This document shows positions 52,394 to 60,993 of a DNA stretch of 64,000 nt, piece by piece (position 1 is the first letter of the stretch; each line of letters opens with the position of its first letter). The translations under genes and the position numbers were made by a program. The DNA comes from Naasia lichenicola (lineage in GTDB: Bacteria; Actinomycetota; Actinomycetes; Actinomycetales; Microbacteriaceae). The stretch covers positions 124,001-188,000 of the forward strand of contig NZ_SSSM01000002.1 of assembly GCF_004801885.1 (NCBI RefSeq). The letters are read 5' to 3'. The notes beneath the pieces were generated by a model that saw only the letters and a list, made by a program, of their open reading frames with translations, did not search any database and was not told where the DNA came from.

Positions 52394-52699
52394 ATGGCTC
52401 AGCGCACCGTTCAACTCCGTCAGTACGACATCATCCCCGGCACCCTCGACGACTTCGTCGCCTGGTTCACGGCCGACGTGATCCCGATGCGGATCGACTA
52501 CGGCTACCGGGTGGAGTTCGCCTACATCGATCGCGACGCGAACGCGGTGACCTGGGCGGTCAGCCTGCCCGGCGACGAAGCGGAGTTCACTCGGATCGAC
52601 GAGGAGTACAAGGTCTCCCCCGAGCGCGCCGCGGTGTTCGCGGGCGTGCCGAACCGGATCGCCGGCTCGAAGCTCAGCTTCGTCGAGGCCGTCGCGTAG
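52394..52699 (+). CDS. NIPSNAP-like small protein
   Basis: A 101-residue protein with the pattern TVQLRQYDIIPGTLDDFVAWF...TWAVSLPGDEAEFTRIDEEY, typical of NIPSNAP/dimeric alpha-beta barrel proteins (ferredoxin-like fold). Function in bacteria is largely unknown. ATG 52394 has CATGAT six bases upstream, a -10-like hexamer; an earlier frame start at 52274 lacks any signal. It occupies the position where rimP would be expected next to nusA, on the opposite strand. Confidence 0.7.
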   Translation: MAQRTVQLRQYDIIPGTLDDFVAWFTADVIPMRIDYGYRVEFAYIDRDANAVTWAVSLPGDEAEFTRIDEEYKVSPERAAVFAGVPNRIAGSKLSFVEAVA

Positions 52700-52720
52700 C
52701 TCACGGGCGTCCTGAACGCC

Positions 52721-52776
52721 GAGTTGCCCAGTTCTGCCGCCTCAAATGCGTCGCAGGCGGCAAAACTGGGCAACTC
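52721..52776. repeat. palindromic repeat family A, copy 2
   Basis: Arms of 22 bases (52721-52742 and 52755-52776), with GAGTTGCCCAGTTCTGCCGC in the left arm, pair with one mismatch. The right part matches 738-762 at 24 of 25 bases. It lies between the convergent NIPSNAP-like and proS stops. Confidence 0.85.
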
Positions 52777-52810
52777 ACGACACGGAGCAGTGCCGTTCAA
52801 GCAGTGCGGA

Positions 52811-54589
52811 TCAGGCGCCGCGGACCTCGGTGGCGATCCGCTGCGCTGCGTCGTGGACGGGGATCGGAGTGCGCTCGCCGGACCGGCGATCCCACAGCTC
52901 GATCTCGCCGTCCGCGAGTCCGCGGCCGATGATGACGATGGTCGGCACGCCGAGCAGCTCGGCGTCACCGAACTTCACGCCGGGCGACACCTTCGGGCGG
53001 TCGTCGAAGAGCACGTCGATGCCGATCAGCTCGAGCTCGGCGGCGAGACGCGCGGCAGCCGTGTAGACGGCCTCCTCGCGTCCGGTCGCGACGATGTGCA
53101 CATCGAACGGCGCGATCTCCCGCGGCCAGACGAGGCCCTTCTCATCCGCGTTCGCCTCGGCGACGAGCGCGAGGTTGCGGGTCACGCCGATGCCGTACGA
53201 GCCCATCGTGACGGTGACGAGCTTGCCGTTCTCGTCGAGCACCTTGAGGCCGAGGGCCTCGGCGTACTTGCGGCCCAGTTGGAAGACGTGGCCGATCTCC
53301 GTTCCCCGCTCGAGCTCGACCGGTCCTGAGCCGTCAGGAGCAGGGTCGCCGGCGCGGACGGCCGCCACCTCGACGGTTCCGTCCGAGCCGAAATCGCGGC
53401 CGGCGACGAGGCCGAAGACATGCTTCTGGTCGATGTTGGCGCCCGTGATCCATGACGTGCCGTCGACGACGCGCGGGTCGAGCAGGAAGCGGATCCCGGT
53501 ACTCGACTCGGAGCCGAGGATGAGCCCGGTCGCCGACCATGGCCCGATGTAGCCCTTGACGAGCCCCGCGTTGCCGACGAAGTCGGTCTCGTTCGCCGCT
53601 TCGACCTCTGCGGGCTGGAAGGCGACCTCTGCGCGCTTGAGATCGACGTCGCGGTCGCCGGGCAGGCCGATCACGACGAGCTCACGGCTGCCGTCGAGGT
53701 GCTTCAGCGCGAGCACGACGTTCTTCAGCGTGTCGGCGGCGGTCCAGGCGCGGTCCGCACGCGGCTGCTCCGCGTTGGCGAGGTCGACCAGGGTCTGGAT
53801 CGTCGGGGTGTTCGGCGAGTCGAAGACCGTCGGCTCCGGCAGCCCGTCGAACGGGATCGCGTCGGGCACCAGAGTGGTGAAGGCCTCGACGTTGGCGGTG
53901 TACCCACCGGCCGAGCGCACGAAGGTGTCCTCCCCGATGGGCGTGGGGTGCAGGAACTCCTCGCTCTTGGACCCGCCCATGGCGCCCGCGTCCGCGGCGA
54001 CGATGACGTACTCGAGTCCGAGGCGGGCGAAGATCCGCTCGTACGCGTCGCGCTGCAGCTGGTAGCTCGCGTCGAGACCCTCGTCCGTGACGTCGAACGA
54101 GTAAGCGTCCTTCATCGAGAACTCGCGGCCGCGCAGCAGTCCGGCACGCGGACGGGCCTCGTCGCGGTACTTGTCCTGGATCTGGAAGATGGTGAGGGGC
54201 AAGTCCTTGTACGAGCCGTAGAGGTCCTTCACCAGCAGGGTGAAGACCTCCTCGTGGGTCGGGGCCAGCAGGTAGTCGGCGCCCTTGCGGTCCTTGAGGC
54301 GGAAGATTCCGTCGCCGTACTCCTCCCAGCGACCGGTGATCTCGTACGGCTCACGCGGAAGCAGCCCGGGGAAGAGGACCTCTTGGGCTCCAGCCACCGC
54401 CATCTCCTCGCGGATGACCTTCTCGACCTTGCTGCGGACGCGCAGTCCGAGCGGCAGCCAGGCGAAGATGCCGGGCGCCTGGCGGCGGATGTAGCCGGCC
54501 CGCACGAGGAGGCGGTGGCTGATGATCTCCGCATCGACGGGGTCCTCGCGGAGGGTACGGACGAAGAGCTGAGAGAGACGGGTCGGCAC
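52811..54589 (-). CDS. proS: prolyl-tRNA synthetase (bacterial type, with editing domain)
   Basis: A 592-residue class II synthetase that charges tRNA-Pro. Motif 1-2 region ([53 protein letters not shown]) and motif 3 ([13 protein letters not shown]) flank an inserted editing (YbaK-like) domain (about 225-400) that clears Ala-tRNA-Pro. A C-terminal anticodon domain follows. GTG 54589 is preferred over TTG 54598: TAGGCT lies eight bases upstream, and homologues start at VPTRLS-like sequence. Convergent with NIPSNAP gene. Confidence 0.96.
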   Translation of the reverse strand: MPTRLSQLFVRTLREDPVDAEIISHRLLVRAGYIRRQAPGIFAWLPLGLRVRSKVEKVIREEMAVAGAQEVLFPGLLPREPYEITGRWEEYGDGIFRLKDRKGADYLLAPTHEEVFTLLVKDLYGSYKDLPLTIFQIQDKYRDEARPRAGLLRGREFSMKDAYSFDVTDEGLDASYQLQRDAYERIFARLGLEYVIVAADAGAMGGSKSEEFLHPTPIGEDTFVRSAGGYTANVEAFTTLVPDAIPFDGLPEPTVFDSPNTPTIQTLVDLANAEQPRADRAWTAADTLKNVVLALKHLDGSRELVVIGLPGDRDVDLKRAEVAFQPAEVEAANETDFVGNAGLVKGYIGPWSATGLILGSESSTGIRFLLDPRVVDGTSWITGANIDQKHVFGLVAGRDFGSDGTVEVAAVRAGDPAPDGSGPVELERGTEIGHVFQLGRKYAEALGLKVLDENGKLVTVTMGSYGIGVTRNLALVAEANADEKGLVWPREIAPFDVHIVATGREEAVYTAAARLAAELELIGIDVLFDDRPKVSPGVKFGDAELLGVPTIVIIGRGLADGEIELWDRRSGERTPIPVHDAAQRIATEVRGA

Positions 54590-54643
54590 GGAGATCAAGC
54601 CTACCGAGCCCGCTCCCGTCCGCCCTCGTCCGCTTGAGCCGGC

Positions 54644-56455
54644 TCAGCGCACGGTGTTGGGCCCCACCGAGGCGCTGGCCAGGAAGAGCCCGACGACAGG
54701 GGTCGAGGTCGCATTCACGACACCGACCTTGAGCGCGCTGACGAAGTACCGGCCGGTCGCGGCGGTCGCCGGGTAGCCGACGGGGTTCGGCTGGTCGGGG
54801 CGCGCGTTGACGGTGACGCTGACAAGGGTCCGGAGGATGGTGAGCACCGGCGCCAGGTTGACAAGCGCGGAGGGCACGGTGACGGTTCCGAGATTGGACA
54901 CCGTGCCGGCGGCGAGCGTGGGCGCCGTGCTGATCAGTGTTGCGACTATGGGCTTGAGCAGTGGGTAGACGGAGTTGATCAGCGGGGTGACCAGGGCATC
55001 TCCGACCTGCTGCAGCAATGTCGCCGATGTGATGCCGAGTGTGGCCAGCACCGTGTCCAGTAGCCCCGTGCCGGCCTGCACCGCCACTGAGACGGTCGGC
55101 TGGGTGCCCGCGCCCGCGAAGCTTCCGACGGTTCCCGAGATCGTCGCGGTGTAGGGGAAGCCCAGCAGGGTGATGAGGCCCAGCCTCAGATCCATGCTGC
55201 CCTGCAAGACGACGGTGACCGTCGCCGCATTGAGAGCCGCGGTCAGCGCGGTCGCGAGGGTTCCCGACGAGCCGACGAGTGCGCCGAGCACCGTGCCGAG
55301 CCGCGAACTTACATCGCTCAACACCTCAGGAGTGAGGACCGACGTGTTCGGGGAGAGGCCGTTCAGTCCGCTCGTGCCGTAGCGATCGCCGAAGATCGTC
55401 GCGAGGTCTGCCGTCACGGCACCCGTCGTCAGGTTCGCGGTCACCCCGCCGCCGCCGACCGTGGTGCTCAGCAGGTTCTTCACGGGCGTCAGGTTGTAGT
55501 TCACCGAAACGGTGGCGGTGCTCAGGGTGGGCGGGATGATCGAGACGCCCGACGTAGTGACCAGTCCGGTGAGCCCGTTCACGGCTCCCTTGAGCCCGGT
55601 CAAGGTGCTGCCGGTCACCGAGCTGCCGCTGCCCGTCAGCGCGTTGAGGGTCGTCTGGAGGGTCGTCAGTTGGCCGTTGATCGACGTCCCGAGGTCCTTC
55701 ACGACCTGGCTGGTGAACTCCAGCTTCATGCCGTTGACCAGGTAGTTGCGCGTGAGGTTGCCGGCGAGCGCTGAGCTGCCTGCCCAGAGCACAGCGCAGG
55801 AGTTGTAGCTGGCGAGGGCACCGACAGCGCCGACCCTGAGGTGGACGTCGGCGAGATTCGCGACGGTCGTCCCCGCGGCCGGGAGGATGCCGTTGAGGGT
55901 GCTCGACAGAGCGAGGTCCGCCTCACGTGGTGTCGCGGCACCCGGGGTCTCCAATGCCACGGCCCCGCCGCTGCCCGAGGTGACCGCGCCTGAGGCGCCG
56001 ACCGATAGCCCCGCGCTCGTGTCGCGTCCGTACTGCGTGTAGGCGCCGGTGCTGGCGCCGATCGGGTACGTCACACCGGCGCTCACCGGCACCGAGACCG
56101 CGCTGAGGTCGACCGGCGACGACCAGGCATCCGATCCCAGTGGGGTGGGCGACGCCACGCCGGTGGCAGAGCTCGAGGTCGCGGGCTTGATGTTGCTCAC
56201 GGTGATCCCGTTCAGCGCGGCGACGGCATCGAGGTTGCTGGTGAGCACGCTGTCGGCCATCACCCGCGCCCAGGACGTGCTGTTGACGGGCGCTGCGGAA
56301 GCGCAGTTGAGCGTGCTCACGTTCGCGGCGCGGACATATTCCCGATCGGTCCACGCGGCGAGCGACGAGGTCACCGACAGCGAGGCGACCACTGCGGTAC
56401 CGACGGCCATTGCCAGCGCAGCCCGCAGCCGGCCCCTCACCAGCCGGCCCCTCAC
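54644..56455 (-). CDS. choice-of-anchor G family exported protein with SipW-type signal peptide
   Basis: A 603-residue surface protein, the last gene of the SipW operon. The N-terminus is a signal peptide (RLRAALAMAVGTAVVASLSVTSSLAAWTD) ending in AAWTD, as in SipW-dependent exported proteins. The rest is a Thr/Ser/Gly/Leu-rich beta protein with repeated LTTLQTTLNALTG-, TVSVNYNLTPVKNLLS- and TVLATLGI-like units, matching the choice-of-anchor G type; no LPxTG or C-terminal membrane helix. GTG 56455 is used because it overlaps the upstream stop by GTGA; a TTG at 56458 would lengthen it by one residue. Function is unknown; a fibre or coat role is inferred. Confidence 0.78.
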   Translation of the reverse strand: MRGRLVRGRLRAALAMAVGTAVVASLSVTSSLAAWTDREYVRAANVSTLNCASAAPVNSTSWARVMADSVLTSNLDAVAALNGITVSNIKPATSSSATGVASPTPLGSDAWSSPVDLSAVSVPVSAGVTYPIGASTGAYTQYGRDTSAGLSVGASGAVTSGSGGAVALETPGAATPREADLALSSTLNGILPAAGTTVANLADVHLRVGAVGALASYNSCAVLWAGSSALAGNLTRNYLVNGMKLEFTSQVVKDLGTSINGQLTTLQTTLNALTGSGSSVTGSTLTGLKGAVNGLTGLVTTSGVSIIPPTLSTATVSVNYNLTPVKNLLSTTVGGGGVTANLTTGAVTADLATIFGDRYGTSGLNGLSPNTSVLTPEVLSDVSSRLGTVLGALVGSSGTLATALTAALNAATVTVVLQGSMDLRLGLITLLGFPYTATISGTVGSFAGAGTQPTVSVAVQAGTGLLDTVLATLGITSATLLQQVGDALVTPLINSVYPLLKPIVATLISTAPTLAAGTVSNLGTVTVPSALVNLAPVLTILRTLVSVTVNARPDQPNPVGYPATAATGRYFVSALKVGVVNATSTPVVGLFLASASVGPNTVR

Positions 56456-57309
56456 CAACCGCTGTCCCGTCGCTGGATGGGCTGCCGGCCCATCGGACGC
56501 GCCGATTCCTGCCTCACCCGCTGACGTCCGCGAGAGGACAGCCAGGTGACCCAGCCGCCGGCGACGATGAGCAGGAATCCCGCCCAGAACGGACCGCGCA
56601 TGTCGAAGCCCGTGAAGGCGAGGGAGTCGGCGGATGCCGTCTGCGGTCCCGGGTCTCCGGGGCAGAGGTCGGCGATCCCGTCACCGTTGCCGTCGTAGTG
56701 CTCGTCATAGATGTCGATGTCGCCGTCACCGTCAAGGTCGCAGACCATCGTGCGGGTCGACACGCGAACGGCGTCGCCCGCTGCGGTGAGACCGAGGCCC
56801 ACTTGACCGCTGCGTCCCTGCATCTCGACGGGTGCGTCGCCGGGAAGCGAGATCTCGACCTTCAGCCGCACCCACGATGAATGGCTGATCTCGCCCACAT
56901 CCCACGACTGGCTCGGGTCGACGGCACTCGCCGAGGCGTCGAAGTAGGTGCGCTCGACGCCGTTGCAGACGGAGGGGACGTGATCCACCCAGTCCACCGA
57001 GCAGCTCTTGAGCTTCACCCAGAACGCGTCGGCGCGGTCGGCGAGGAAGCCCTGCGCATCGAGCGACGCGTAGAGATGAGCGGCATAGCCACTCTTGAGC
57101 TCGGCCGTCACGTGCATGACATTGACGTCGCCGGGACCCATCTCGTCCTTCCAGTCGATCCGCTCGACGCTGAGGTCGAGCGGCCCGTCCTGGCCGACAT
57201 CGACGATGTCGACGGCTGCATAGGCCGCGCCGCCGAATTGGGAGATGCCGGCGGCGATCAGCACGAAACCCGCCACGATCCCCCATCGTGCGGCACGAGG
57301 TGCAGACAT
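56452..57309 (-). CDS. surface protein with calcium-loop repeats and LAFTG C-terminal sorting-like signal
   Basis: A 285-residue protein. Signal peptide (about 1-33, AAYA), an extracellular domain with a Cys pair (KSCSVDWVDHVPSVC), then CDLDGDGDIDIYDEHYDGNGDG with DxDxDG calcium-loop pattern (about 190-215), LAFTGF at about 230, a transmembrane helix (FWAGFLLIVAGGWVTWL) and a basic tail. LAxTG is the motif used by class E sortases of actinobacteria; here it sits right before the helix, as required. No sortase gene is in the window. It lies one base after the signal peptidase stop. Confidence 0.75.
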   Translation of the reverse strand: MSAPRAARWGIVAGFVLIAAGISQFGGAAYAAVDIVDVGQDGPLDLSVERIDWKDEMGPGDVNVMHVTAELKSGYAAHLYASLDAQGFLADRADAFWVKLKSCSVDWVDHVPSVCNGVERTYFDASASAVDPSQSWDVGEISHSSWVRLKVEISLPGDAPVEMQGRSGQVGLGLTAAGDAVRVSTRTMVCDLDGDGDIDIYDEHYDGNGDGIADLCPGDPGPQTASADSLAFTGFDMRGPFWAGFLLIVAGGWVTWLSSRGRQRVRQESARPMGRQPIQRRDSGW

Positions 57310-57310
57310 C

Positions 57311-58021
57311 TCAGATCGTTCCAGAAGCCCGATTCGACATGAGCGTCGATGCCTCGCGCGCGGCGGAATCCGCCAGAGCGTCGGCCTCGTCCTCGTCGCG
57401 TCTGCGCCGAGAGCTCGTCGGCCAGATGGTCCAGAAGATGAGCGAGGAGACGATGATGCTGAGCACGGCGGTGCCGCCGGGCGTGCGAACGAAGTCGATG
57501 ACCTGCCCGCCGAACGGGATGCCGAACGTGACGAGGCCGACGCGGCTCACGTCGTAGGCCGCCGGGTCTGCCGACTGGTTGGCGTCGCCCTTGAGGGTGA
57601 ACTGCCACCCCGAGTCGGTCTGCCCCGTGGTGAGGACGCGGTGGGTGATGGCCTGCCCGTCGGCACGCTGGACGGTGACGATGTCGCCGACGTTCACCGT
57701 GCTCGCATCCACATCGCGGGCGATGACGAGGGAGTCCGTCGGCAGGGACGGGGACATCGAACCGGTGGCCAGGTGCACGAGGTGGAACCCGAACAGCGGG
57801 GCCAGGATCACCGCGGCGCAGACCAGGATCGTGACCATCGAGACGGCCTCGAGCAGCGCGCGGAGTGCGTGCATCGGGGAGCGGCGGATGACGTCTGTAG
57901 ATGCTCGGCGGCCGGAGCCAGTCCTCGGGCCGGAGCCAGTCCTCGGGCCGCCGGTCTCTGCGGCACGCTGGTTGCGCCAGCTCAGCGACATGGGTCGCAG
58001 GCGGGGTTCAGTGCGCGTCAT
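57311..58021 (-). CDS. sipW: SipW-type (ER-type, Ser/His) signal peptidase I
   Basis: A 236-residue membrane peptidase that removes signal peptides of a few dedicated substrates. After a basic N-terminus (with a repeated GPRTGS segment from an 18-base tandem DNA duplication at 57911-57946) comes a transmembrane helix (about 58-78), the catalytic S88 in ATGSMSPSLPTDSL, H127 in AITHRVLTTG instead of the bacterial Lys, and KGDANQSADP; a second helix (about 185-203) lies near the C-terminus. His in place of Lys is diagnostic of the SipW/ER class. ATG 58021 lies two bases after the upstream stop. Confidence 0.92.
   Translation of the reverse strand: MTRTEPRLRPMSLSWRNQRAAETGGPRTGSGPRTGSGRRASTDVIRRSPMHALRALLEAVSMVTILVCAAVILAPLFGFHLVHLATGSMSPSLPTDSLVIARDVDASTVNVGDIVTVQRADGQAITHRVLTTGQTDSGWQFTLKGDANQSADPAAYDVSRVGLVTFGIPFGGQVIDFVRTPGGTAVLSIIVSSLIFWTIWPTSSRRRRDEDEADALADSAAREASTLMSNRASGTI
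57911..57946. repeat. 18-base tandem duplication inside sipW
   Basis: GCCGGAGCCAGTCCTCGG occurs twice in tandem (57911-57928, 57929-57946), encoding a repeated GPRTGS segment in the cytosolic N-terminus of the signal peptidase. Confidence 0.85.
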
Positions 58022-58023
58022 GA

Positions 58024-58692
58024 TCAGGACGACGTCGAGACGAAGTTCCACACCGGGTAGGCGCCCTTGCCCTGCAGCGACGACGAGGCGCCGGCGGGAA
58101 GGGTGACCCGGAAGCAGACCCGCTTGGCGGTGCCCGGGTCAGTGGTCGTGCCCGCGTCGAGCGCGAAGGTGCTCGATCCCGAGCCCACGGTGAGCGCGGT
58201 CGTCGTCGGCACGATCTCCTGGATCGACGCGCTGGTGGCGGCGGAGAAGACGGAGGCGTCGCAGGTGACCGAGGCACCGACGACCCTGGCCGAGTAGACG
58301 AGGGCGGCGAAGAGGTCGGCATCGGTCGTGGCACCTTGAGTGGCGGGATTGAGCACGACGGTCGCGCCGACCGACTTGACGATGGTGCGCAGGTTCACGT
58401 ATCCGAACACGTCAGCGCCGGGCGAGAGGCTTGCGGCGTTGACGGTGAACACCATGCTGCCGCCGTCGGCCGTGGAGCGATCGGTGAACGCGGTGCTGTC
58501 GCCGACGACGCTCTGCTGCACGCCGAAGACGCTGGTGCCGAGGCGGGCGTTGCCTGTCGCGGAGCCGAAGACCCACTCGGTGTCGGTCCACGCGGCGAGC
58601 GACGTCGCCGTCGCACCTGCCGCGATGACGATGCCGGCCGCGGCGACTGCCACGGCGCGACGCGTGATCCGGCGTCCGCTGAATCTGCGCAT
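58024..58692 (-). CDS. SipW-dependent exported protein (TasA/CalY-like)
   Basis: A 222-residue exported protein, the first gene of the operon. A signal peptide rich in Ala (RRAVAVAAAGIVIAAGATATSLAAWTDTEWV) ends in AAWTD, the SipW-type signal. The mature part is beta-rich and small (about 190 residues), resembling TasA/camelysin-type fibre subunits; VCFRVTLPAG and NFVSTSS near the end fit the pattern. In Bacillus, SipW releases TasA for biofilm fibres. ATG 58692 is preceded by GGGGG seven bases upstream. It is followed two bases later by the peptidase gene. Confidence 0.75.
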   Translation of the reverse strand: MRRFSGRRITRRAVAVAAAGIVIAAGATATSLAAWTDTEWVFGSATGNARLGTSVFGVQQSVVGDSTAFTDRSTADGGSMVFTVNAASLSPGADVFGYVNLRTIVKSVGATVVLNPATQGATTDADLFAALVYSARVVGASVTCDASVFSAATSASIQEIVPTTTALTVGSGSSTFALDAGTTTDPGTAKRVCFRVTLPAGASSSLQGKGAYPVWNFVSTSS

Positions 58693-59164
58693 GCTGTTGC
58701 CCCCAAGTTCGTGCTTCGGTTCCCACCGAAGACCACGCGATCCCAACGACCCGTGGTGACTTCTGGGCAACCATAAACGGAGGTATAGGTCGTAAACGCG
58801 CAGCGGACACGCCCCCGTCGGCTGCCCCCGTCAGGAGGCCGCTTGTGGAGCGGAACGACGAGGCACAGACCGGGTGAGCCGATTTAGCTCAGAGATCGTG
58901 ATACTCATAAGCACCATCTATATTGCATCGACGGCGCACGAGTCCGCGGAACGATGACGACCGTCCCCCGAGATGAGGACCGACCTGCGAGTGAAGAAGC
59001 CTCGGATCCGCGATCTGCCCAGGTTCTTGAGATCACGGGTGGCCCCAGATCCTCCGGTCGCGATATACGGCATATACCCCAGCGAACGCGTAGGGCATAA
59101 ACGCTGCTGATTCCGCTGAGATCGATGCGCGCGCGCGGTCGACACCGGCCCGACGATGGTCGGA
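58693..59164. other. 472-base AT-richer spacer with CATAAACG repeats
   Basis: Between ispG and the SipW operon. On the minus strand CGTTTATG or a one-base variant occurs at 58772-58779, 58791-58798 and 59096-59103, and ATATACGGC ATATACC at 59062-59077. A 45-residue ORF (58973-59110, plus) exists without a ribosome-binding site. This spacer must hold the SipW operon promoter; no gene is supported. Confidence 0.5.
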
Positions 59165-60316
59165 TCAGGCCGTGACGACCTGTGGCACCCCAACTGGGGC
59201 CTCGGGGCCCATCTCGGCGGCGAGTCGATTCGCCTCGGCGATGAGCGTTGCCACGATCTCCGACTCCGGCACCGTCTTGATGATCTCGCCCTTGACGAAG
59301 ATCTGACCCTTGCCGTTGCCTGACGCGACCCCGAGGTCTGCCTCGCGCGCCTCTCCGGGCCCGTTGACGACGCAGCCCATGACGGCCACTCGGAGCGGCA
59401 CGCTCATGCCCTGGAGACCCTCGGTCACATCGTTGGCGAGCGTGTAGACGTCGACCTGGGCTCGCCCGCAGGAGGGGCAGGAGACGATCTCGAGCTTGCG
59501 CTCGCGCAGGTTGAGCGACTGCAGGATCTGCAGTCCCACCTTGACCTCCTCGGCGGGGGGCGCCGAGAGCGAGACCCGGATGGTGTCTCCGATGCCCTCG
59601 GACAGCAGGATGCCGAAGGCCGTCGCGCTCTTGATGGTGCCCTGGAACGCCGGTCCGGCCTCGGTCACACCGAGGTGCAGCGGCCAGTCGCCGCGCTCGG
59701 CGAGCAGCCGGTAGGCCTTCACCATGATGACCGGATCGTTGTGCTTGACCGAGATCTTGAAGTCATGGAAGTCGTGCTCTTCGAAGAGGCTGGCCTCCCA
59801 CTGCGCGCTCTCGGCAAGCGCCTCGGGGGTGGCCTTGCCGTACTTCTGCAGCAGACGCGGGTCGAGCGATCCCGCATTGACGCCGATGCGCAGGGAGACC
59901 CCTGCGGCCTTGGCGGCGGCGGCGATGGCCCCGACCTGATCGTCGAACTTGCGGATGTTGCCCGGGTTGACGCGAACCGCGGCACAGCCGGCGTCGATCG
60001 CCTGGAAGACGTACTTCGGCTGGAAGTGGATGTCGGCGATGACCGGGATCTGGCTCTTCTTCGCGATGATGTGCAGCACATCCGCGTCGTCCTGGCTCGG
60101 CACGGCCACGCGCACGATGTCGCAGCCGGTGGCCGTGAGCTCGGCGATCTGCTGCAGCGTCGCGTTGATGTTGGTCGTCGGCGTCGTGGTCATCGACTGG
60201 ACGCTCACGGGGGCGTCGCCGCCCACGAGGACCTTGCCCACCTTGATCTGGCGCGACTTGCGCCGGGGCGCCAGTACTTCGGGCACCTTGGGCATTCCGA
60301 GATTGACTGCTGGCAC
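59165..60316 (-). CDS. ispG: 4-hydroxy-3-methylbut-2-enyl diphosphate synthase
   Basis: A 383-residue iron-sulfur enzyme of the MEP isoprenoid pathway, reducing methylerythritol cyclodiphosphate to HMBDP. The start [26 protein letters not shown], the TIM-barrel [27 protein letters not shown] and the [4Fe-4S] cysteines in CPSCGRAQ and CVVNGPGEA are characteristic. GTG 60316 follows TATCCT with a 6-base gap; a longer frame to 60379 lacks signals. It lies near rseP, as in many actinobacteria (dxr-rseP-ispG), but separated by a two-component system. Confidence 0.96.
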   Translation of the reverse strand: MPAVNLGMPKVPEVLAPRRKSRQIKVGKVLVGGDAPVSVQSMTTTPTTNINATLQQIAELTATGCDIVRVAVPSQDDADVLHIIAKKSQIPVIADIHFQPKYVFQAIDAGCAAVRVNPGNIRKFDDQVGAIAAAAKAAGVSLRIGVNAGSLDPRLLQKYGKATPEALAESAQWEASLFEEHDFHDFKISVKHNDPVIMVKAYRLLAERGDWPLHLGVTEAGPAFQGTIKSATAFGILLSEGIGDTIRVSLSAPPAEEVKVGLQILQSLNLRERKLEIVSCPSCGRAQVDVYTLANDVTEGLQGMSVPLRVAVMGCVVNGPGEAREADLGVASGNGKGQIFVKGEIIKTVPESEIVATLIAEANRLAAEMGPEAPVGVPQVVTA

Positions 60317-60413
60317 GTCCTCAGGATACGCCGCCCTCCCTGGGGCGCCGTCGGTGCTGGCCGGGGTGGGCGGGGACATGGCGCATGTCCAGGGGGCGCT
60401 TCGGACAGCTGAA

Positions 60414-60499
60414 CACTGCGGTGCGGACAGAACACGCTCGTAGACGGCATGGGCCCACAGCGCATGCTTGCGCTGTGGAGTTCTGTCCGCACCGCAGTG
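60414..60499. repeat. nested palindrome between SHOCT gene and ispG
   Basis: Outer arms of 19 bases CACTGCGGTGCGGACAGAA (60414-60432) with exact complement at 60481-60499; inner hairpin CCACAGCGCA (60455-60464) with TGCGCTGTGG (60469-60478). It starts 8 bases after the SHOCT stop, and would fold as two stacked stems in RNA. Confidence 0.92.
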
Positions 60500-60506
60500 C
60501 TCGGCG

Positions 60507-60818
60507 CTAGGGGCGTGGCTCGCGGCTGGCGCGGAGGACCTCGAGGCGGGCGCGGTACTCGACCTCGTCGACGTCGCCGCGGGCGAAGCGCTCGGCCAGC
60601 ACGCTCTCGGCGCTGGCGGCTCCCCCGTGGCCGTTGGGGCCGAAGCGTCCGGATGCCCAGGCTGCGCGTCGCCAGCGACGTCCGAAGACGCCGAAGACCA
60701 GCACGAAGAGCAGGATCCAGAAGATCGGGATGAGGATGGCGAACCAGGGGAAGCCGAAGCCGGCGCCGAAGTGGGCGGCGACCGGGACTGCGGCGGTGAG
60801 TGCTGCTGAAGTGATCAT
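60507..60818 (-). CDS. small membrane protein with C-terminal SHOCT domain
   Basis: A 103-residue protein with one transmembrane helix (about 22-46, [26 protein letters not shown]), a basic patch RRWRRAA, and a SHOCT-like helix pair [30 protein letters not shown] domains are found at protein ends and may mediate oligomerisation. GAGGCT lies six bases before ATG 60818, and a CTCC-N4-GGAG dyad is centred about 67 bases upstream, the same distance as before the HK gene. It is therefore a likely target of the adjacent two-component system. Confidence 0.8.
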   Translation of the reverse strand: MITSAALTAAVPVAAHFGAGFGFPWFAILIPIFWILLFVLVFGVFGRRWRRAAWASGRFGPNGHGGAASAESVLAERFARGDVDEVEYRARLEVLRASREPRP

Positions 60819-60878
60819 GCATCCAGCCTCGCGATTAGTGGGCGTTCGCGAATCCGCCGGGACGACGCACCTGGACTG

Positions 60879-60890
60879 CTCCGCCGGGAG
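60879..60890 (-). promoter_or_regulatory. candidate response-regulator operator upstream of the SHOCT gene
   Basis: CTCC-GCCG-GGAG with adjacent TAT (60879-60893), centred about 66.5 bases upstream of the SHOCT start. It matches in sequence and distance the palindrome upstream of the histidine kinase (63077-63098). Binding is inferred. Confidence 0.5.
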
Positions 60891-60897
60891 TATCCAC

Positions 60898-60963
60898 TCG
60901 CGCGGTCGGTACAACCGAGCGCGGTCGGTGCACCCACCGCGCTCGGTTCCCCGGACCGCGCGA
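60898..60963. repeat. nested palindrome family B, copy 2
   Basis: Outer arms TCGCGCGGTC (60898-60907) with exact complement at 60954-60963; inner arms ACCGAGCGCGGT (60914-60925) with exact complement at 60936-60947, identical to the inner arms of copy 1. It lies 31 bases after the response-regulator stop. Confidence 0.88.
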
Positions 60964-60993
60964 CGGGCACGCAGGAGGCCGAGCAGGAGGAGC

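Noticed and set aside
58880-58930. tRNA-like sequence (TTTAGCTCAGAG)
   Set aside because: Resembles a D-loop start but no acceptor stem, anticodon arm or TTC loop can be paired around it.
58973-59110. 45-residue plus-strand ORF in the ispG-SipW spacer
   Set aside because: Only weak upstream signals, no conserved features, and it overlaps a repeat-rich promoter region.
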